From: Bacteroidales bacterium
GTDB taxonomy: Bacteria > Bacteroidota > Bacteroidia > Bacteroidales > UBA932
Assembly (NCBI GenBank): GCA_017962705.1
Contig: JAGCUV010000070.1
Location: forward strand, 61,000-124,999
DNA length: 64,000 nucleotides
Reading direction: 5' to 3'
Shown here: positions 60,747 to 64,000 of the stretch, one piece after another
Position numbering within the stretch: the stretch's first letter is position 1
Layout of the letters: every line of letters begins with the position of its first letter
Translations under genes and position numbers: made by a program
The notes under the pieces: model-generated
Seen by the model: the letters and a program-made list of their open reading frames with translations, nothing else
What the model was told of the DNA's origin: nothing
Databases searched by the model: none

Positions 60747-60935
60747 GGGTTGGCCAGCCAACCCCTTTGGGCGTTTTAACCCCTGTCCTTCGGACATCCC
60801 CTTTCAGGGGAATACCGCCTTCGCTTCGCTCCCGGCGGGCGACTCCGCTGCTTCGATGTCTTCGACATCTCGCTGACGCTCCGCCTCGACGCCTGATGGC
60901 GTCTTTTTAATCGCCGGCTTTTTGCGTGAGGTGCG
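60718..60935. repeat. 29-bp direct repeat flanking a palindromic element
   Basis: 60718-60746 and 60907-60935 match at 28 of 29 positions (TTARTCGCCGGCTTTTTGCG followed by TGAGGTGCG). Between them is a hairpin-rich, non-coding segment: GGGTTGGC-CA-GCCAACCC (60747-60764), GTCC-TTC-GGAC (60785-60795), CCCCT-TTC-AGGGG (60798-60810) and more GC-rich palindromic sequence. The right copy forms the last codons (QKAGD) and stop of the glycosyltransferase gene. Confidence 0.7.
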
Positions 60936-61764
60936 AATAAAGCAGCTCTATGATTTCGGGATCGATGCTCTCGTCGAACTTACGCGCCCAGAAAACATTC
61001 TCCTGATTCAAAATCATTTCTCTGTCGCTTATGCGCCAAGTATGGGGATGTCCACCCACCCTGCGTTCCCAATCAATGAGCCTCAGATTATTATTTTCAA
61101 GTCTGGATCGAAATGGAGAATTTTGCAGGATAGTTTGCAAAAATATTTCATCGCATAAAATGGTTCCACGGAATATCGTTTGTATCCAGGACTTTTTCGT
61201 GAGAACATAGCGGGCGAAATCTTCGTCAATACTAAACCAGTTGGCGCCGTGCCGGAAGTCGACATCTCGATGGCGCCGGACGCCGAAAAAGTGCTGGGCC
61301 TTAGAGCAGAAACTGTTGAGCGTATGCAACTGGCTTTCTTGTTTGGGGAACAAGGTCCAGGTCTCGAAGCGAAGGCGGAAACGGCCCGTGGGAATGACGG
61401 AAAGCATCCATTCGCGATGAGGATGGGCATCGAAGAATTGATGAATCTCATCCTGGCTTTTTATCGGCAAGTCAGCCCCGGATAAAAGGTGATAATAGTC
61501 AAAACGGCCCACTTGGGTCGCCGCTTCCAGCAAGAGCAACTCTCCCATTATCTGGCTGAGGTCTCCCCAGCGGATATCCTTTCTCTCCGCAAGAACATGC
61601 AATTGAGCCTTGACGCAGCAACCTTGCAAGACCGTTCTATCAAATTTCGCTTTCTTGTCAATATGGACCAGTATCGCATTGCGTGCGTCATCCAGCATCT
61701 CCAGCAGCTTCCGAAGCTGGCCCGGATGATTGTGAGCCATAATCAAATATGCGTGCTTGCCCAT
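60907..61764 (-). CDS. GT14-family (core-2/I-branching type) glycosyltransferase
   Basis: 285 residues, no signal peptide. Family pattern: AYLIMAHNHPGQLRKLLEML, VHIDKKAKFD, RWGDLSQIMGELLLLEAA, YYHLLSGADLPIKSQDEIHQ, GANWFSIDEDFARYVL and DEIFLQTILQNSP. GT14 enzymes transfer GlcNAc or xylose; bacterial ones usually decorate surface polysaccharides. The final residues lie in a direct-repeat copy next to tRNA-Cys, so the true C-terminus may have been altered. It is divergent from hsdM. Confidence 0.85.
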   Translation of the reverse strand: MGKHAYLIMAHNHPGQLRKLLEMLDDARNAILVHIDKKAKFDRTVLQGCCVKAQLHVLAERKDIRWGDLSQIMGELLLLEAATQVGRFDYYHLLSGADLPIKSQDEIHQFFDAHPHREWMLSVIPTGRFRLRFETWTLFPKQESQLHTLNSFCSKAQHFFGVRRHRDVDFRHGANWFSIDEDFARYVLTKKSWIQTIFRGTILCDEIFLQTILQNSPFRSRLENNNLRLIDWERRVGGHPHTWRISDREMILNQENVFWARKFDESIDPEIIELLYSHLTQKAGD

Positions 61765-61852
61765 TCTTTACAGATGATTTTTTGACGGTCAGGTGGCTTC
61801 CCGCAAATCTACGACATTTTTGTCAAGCAGCAAGCGCCCACAGCAAAAATAT

Positions 61853-61884
61853 TTTGGAAAGCACGGGGAAAAAAGTTATTTTTG
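61853..61884 (+). promoter_or_regulatory. Bacteroidetes-type promoter of hsdM
   Basis: TTTG at 61853-61856, 20-nt spacer, TATTTTTG at 61877-61884, about 30 nt before the ATG. Confidence 0.75.
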
Positions 61885-61915
61885 TGTGATATTAAGATAC
61901 GCTTAACTCCTTGAT

Positions 61916-64000
61916 ATGGAAAGTTCCCACAGTCAGATGGTAAGCCTGATATGGAACATTGCGGACGACGTGCTCCGCGACGTGTTCTTACGTGGCCAGT
62001 ACCGTGACGTCATATTGCCGATGGTGGTTCTCCGCCGCCTGGATGCCCTCCTGGAGCCCACAAAAGAAGAAGTGGACGAGGAAGTGAAATCCCAGCAGGA
62101 AATGAAGCTGGACGTCCTTGACGAGGATGCCATCAAGGACATCACCGGCCTCAACTATTTCAACACCAGCAAGTGGACGCTGAACCGCCTGAAATCCCAG
62201 GCCACCGACAACAACGACCTCCTGTACGATAACTTCGCAGAATACCTCAACGGCTATAGCGAGAATGTCCGGGACGTTCTGAAGAACTTCGATTACTTTA
62301 CCAAGGCCAAGAAGCTGGCCGATAATGACCGCCTGTTGGCCATCATCGAGCGCATCACCGACTCCCGCATCAACCTCACCGATAAAGACATGAAGGGGCC
62401 TGACGGGCTGAAGATATCGGCGCTCACCAATATTGGCATGGGAACCATCTTCGAAGAACTCCTCCGTCGCTTCAATGAAGAGAACAACGAGGAGGCGGGA
62501 GAACACTTCACCCCGCGTGACGCCATCACCCTGCTGGCCCACCTGGTATTTGAACCTGTGAAGGATAACCTCCCCAAGATTATATCCCTGTACGATCCCG
62601 CCTGCGGTTCCGGCGGCATGCTCACGGAAGGCCGTGAATATCTCATCAGTTTGGGAGTTAGCCCGAATGCCATCCAGCTTGCCGGCACGGAAATCAACCC
62701 TGAAACCTACGCTATATGTAAGTCTGATGCCATCATCAAAGGCGTTGACCCCTCTGGCATCCATCTGGGCAACACCATTACCGAGAATCATTTTGCCGAC
62801 CAGTCCTTCGGCTTCATGCTCACAAATCCTCCGTACGGTAAATCCTGGAAGGAAGACAAGAAGAAGATATACCACGAGAAAGATCTGCTGGACGACCGCT
62901 ACTGCCTCACGCTTCTGAACTTTGCGGGCGAGGCCGAGGTTCTGGACTGCACACCACGCACGTCCGATGGTCAGCTCCTCTTTATTCTTGAAGAAGTGAA
63001 CAAGATGAAACCCATCGAGTTCCAGCCGCAGGGTGCTCGTATCGCATCTATCCACAACGGTTCCTCCCTCTTCACGGGAGACGCCGGCAGCGGTGAGAGC
63101 AACATCCGCCGCCAACTGGTGGAAAGCGATCTGGTTGAGGCCATCATCCAGCTACCGAACAACATCTTCTACAACACCGGTATCTCCACCTACGTCTGGC
63201 TCCTCACCAACAAGAAGCAGGGGAACCGTGTGGATAAGATTCAGCTCATCGATGCCTCACAGGCCTCCGAGAAACTTCGGAAGAACCAGGGCAGCCGCAA
63301 CTGCACCATCGACCCCAAGGCACGCGAAATGATTCTCCGCGCCCGCCGGAACTTTACGGATGAAGAAATCGTTGAGGGCGACCACAAGGTTGTGTCCAAA
63401 GTGTTCGATGGTGACGACTTCCGCTACTACAGCGTAACCATAGAGCGCCCGCTCCGTCTCCGCAGTCAGTTCAACGCCATCAAGATAGATGAGCTGCTGT
63501 TCGACAAGGGAAACCTGGAATTGTCCAAATGGCTGTACGACACATACAAGGATATGGTATTCACCGGCCTTGAATCCGTGATGACCGACATCAAGGAATA
63601 CCTGCAGGAGAACGAAATTAAGGTTACGGACAAGAAATTGGCTGGGCTCGTGGCTGCTGCCAAGTGGAAAGAACGCAAGGCTCTGATGGAAGCTGCGAAG
63701 GCACTGCATAAGGAAGTGGGGAACGATGTCTATATGGACTACGCCGTCTTTGCCGGTAAGATTGACGCAGCTGCCAAGAAACTGAAACTGGGATTGTCCG
63801 CGTCAGCACTGAAGACAATTGCCCGCGCCATGTCCGTCACCGATCCTGCTGCACAGCCGGTGGCGAAGAAAGAACTCAAGGCCGATGCAAAAGACCTGGA
63901 TGCATTGGAAACCACTTTCAAGGTTCCCCGCGAGCGTTTTGCCGACTATGGCTACCACCCGGCAGCAAAGGGCAAGTACATAGAATACGAGCCGGATTCC
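61916..64000 (+). CDS. hsdM: Type I restriction-modification methyltransferase subunit, 5' part
   Basis: An open frame of 695 codons from ATG at 61916 to the window end, with no stop reached. N-terminal HsdM helical domain (MESSHSQMVSLIWNIADDVL; LPMVVLRRLDALLEP), GEHFTPRDAI, SAM motif DPACGSGGM near residue 228 and the catalytic NPPYG near residue 304 mark an N6-adenine methylase. In type I systems it pairs with HsdS and HsdR, expected downstream outside the window. The C-terminal region beyond about 480 (YYSVTIERPLRLRSQF) is the longer-form extension. Confidence 0.95.
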   Translation, partial: MESSHSQMVSLIWNIADDVLRDVFLRGQYRDVILPMVVLRRLDALLEPTKEEVDEEVKSQQEMKLDVLDEDAIKDITGLNYFNTSKWTLNRLKSQATDNNDLLYDNFAEYLNGYSENVRDVLKNFDYFTKAKKLADNDRLLAIIERITDSRINLTDKDMKGPDGLKISALTNIGMGTIFEELLRRFNEENNEEAGEHFTPRDAITLLAHLVFEPVKDNLPKIISLYDPACGSGGMLTEGREYLISLGVSPNAIQLAGTEINPETYAICKSDAIIKGVDPSGIHLGNTITENHFADQSFGFMLTNPPYGKSWKEDKKKIYHEKDLLDDRYCLTLLNFAGEAEVLDCTPRTSDGQLLFILEEVNKMKPIEFQPQGARIASIHNGSSLFTGDAGSGESNIRRQLVESDLVEAIIQLPNNIFYNTGISTYVWLLTNKKQGNRVDKIQLIDASQASEKLRKNQGSRNCTIDPKAREMILRARRNFTDEEIVEGDHKVVSKVFDGDDFRYYSVTIERPLRLRSQFNAIKIDELLFDKGNLELSKWLYDTYKDMVFTGLESVMTDIKEYLQENEIKVTDKKLAGLVAAAKWKERKALMEAAKALHKEVGNDVYMDYAVFAGKIDAAAKKLKLGLSASALKTIARAMSVTDPAAQPVAKKELKADAKDLDALETTFKVPRERFADYGYHPAAKGKYIEYEPDS

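Noticed and set aside
60718-60935. tRNA-Cys flank as an attachment site of an integrated phage or island
   Set aside because: The direct repeats are only 189 bp apart, enclose no gene, and no integrase gene is in the window; a small element or local duplication fits better.
1-64000. CRISPR array
   Set aside because: No series of regularly spaced direct repeats with unique spacers was seen; repeats found are REP-like palindromes, tandem pairs or inverted copies of RNA ends.

Overview
The window reads as chromosomal DNA of a Bacteroidetes, most likely an uncultured, fairly GC-rich Bacteroidales from a gut-type habitat. The evidence is a SusC/SusD pair, many BACON or fimbrillin-like lipoproteins, a BtuG-type B12 lipoprotein, DivIC, and repeated promoters of the Bacteroidetes form TTTG-N19/20-TAnnTTTG. 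Genes use the standard code with mixed TAA/TAG/TGA stops. The species cannot be named from this sequence.

Layout. 1-2.8 kb: end of a POT peptide transporter, rpsF-rpsR-rplI, tmRNA (ssrA) and a thioredoxin. 2.8-14.5 kb, mostly minus strand: a fimbrillin-like lipoprotein, uvrA, an MBL-fold hydrolase, an aminopeptidase P, a GH20 hexosaminidase, hemW (with a REP-like palindrome inside the reading frame) and a coiled-coil membrane protein. 14.6-29.9 kb, minus strand: one tightly packed SusCD locus with no glycoside hydrolase. It has an endonuclease/exonuclease/phosphatase lipoprotein, a lipoprotein, SusC, SusD, two tandem BACON+DUF5689 lipoproteins (one cut by an in-frame TAA) and a fimbrillin/FISUMP-like lipoprotein. 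30-39.7 kb: divIC, a nucleotidyltransferase, a CPBP protease, a lipoprotein nicotinamidase overlapping pncB, an FtsX-type permease, an rRNA m5C methyltransferase, a Nudix hydrolase, and glnK followed by amtB. Upstream of glnK lies a consensus promoter, a 44-codon Gln/Asn-rich leader ORF and a strong intrinsic terminator, which look like a transcription attenuator.

40.1-54.4 kb, plus strand: seven genes with gaps of 12 nt or less form one apparent operon. They are a membrane SpoIIE-type phosphatase fused to an anti-sigma-type ATPase, a STAS antagonist, an outer-membrane beta-barrel, a 2488-aa NRPS (C-A-T-C-A-T-reductase), a MATE exporter, an Sfp-type phosphopantetheinyl transferase and a bile-acid:sodium-symporter-family protein. 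The likely product is a reductively released (acyl-)dipeptide aldehyde or its cyclised form. The encoded set covers sensing, carrier activation, assembly and export.

54.4-64 kb: a rubrerythrin; an AAA ATPase gene interrupted by an in-frame TAG, with twin palindromes in its promoter; a B12 uptake operon (cobalamin riboswitch, btuB, btuG, a short btuC); tRNA-Cys followed by an unusual palindromic/direct-repeat element; a GT14 glycosyltransferase; and the start of a type I restriction-modification hsdM running off the end.

The points most worth following up are the glnK leader attenuator, the NRPS operon with built-in partner-switching regulators, the two single-codon gene interruptions, and the matching inverted copies of the 3' ends of tmRNA and tRNA-Cys just downstream of each gene.
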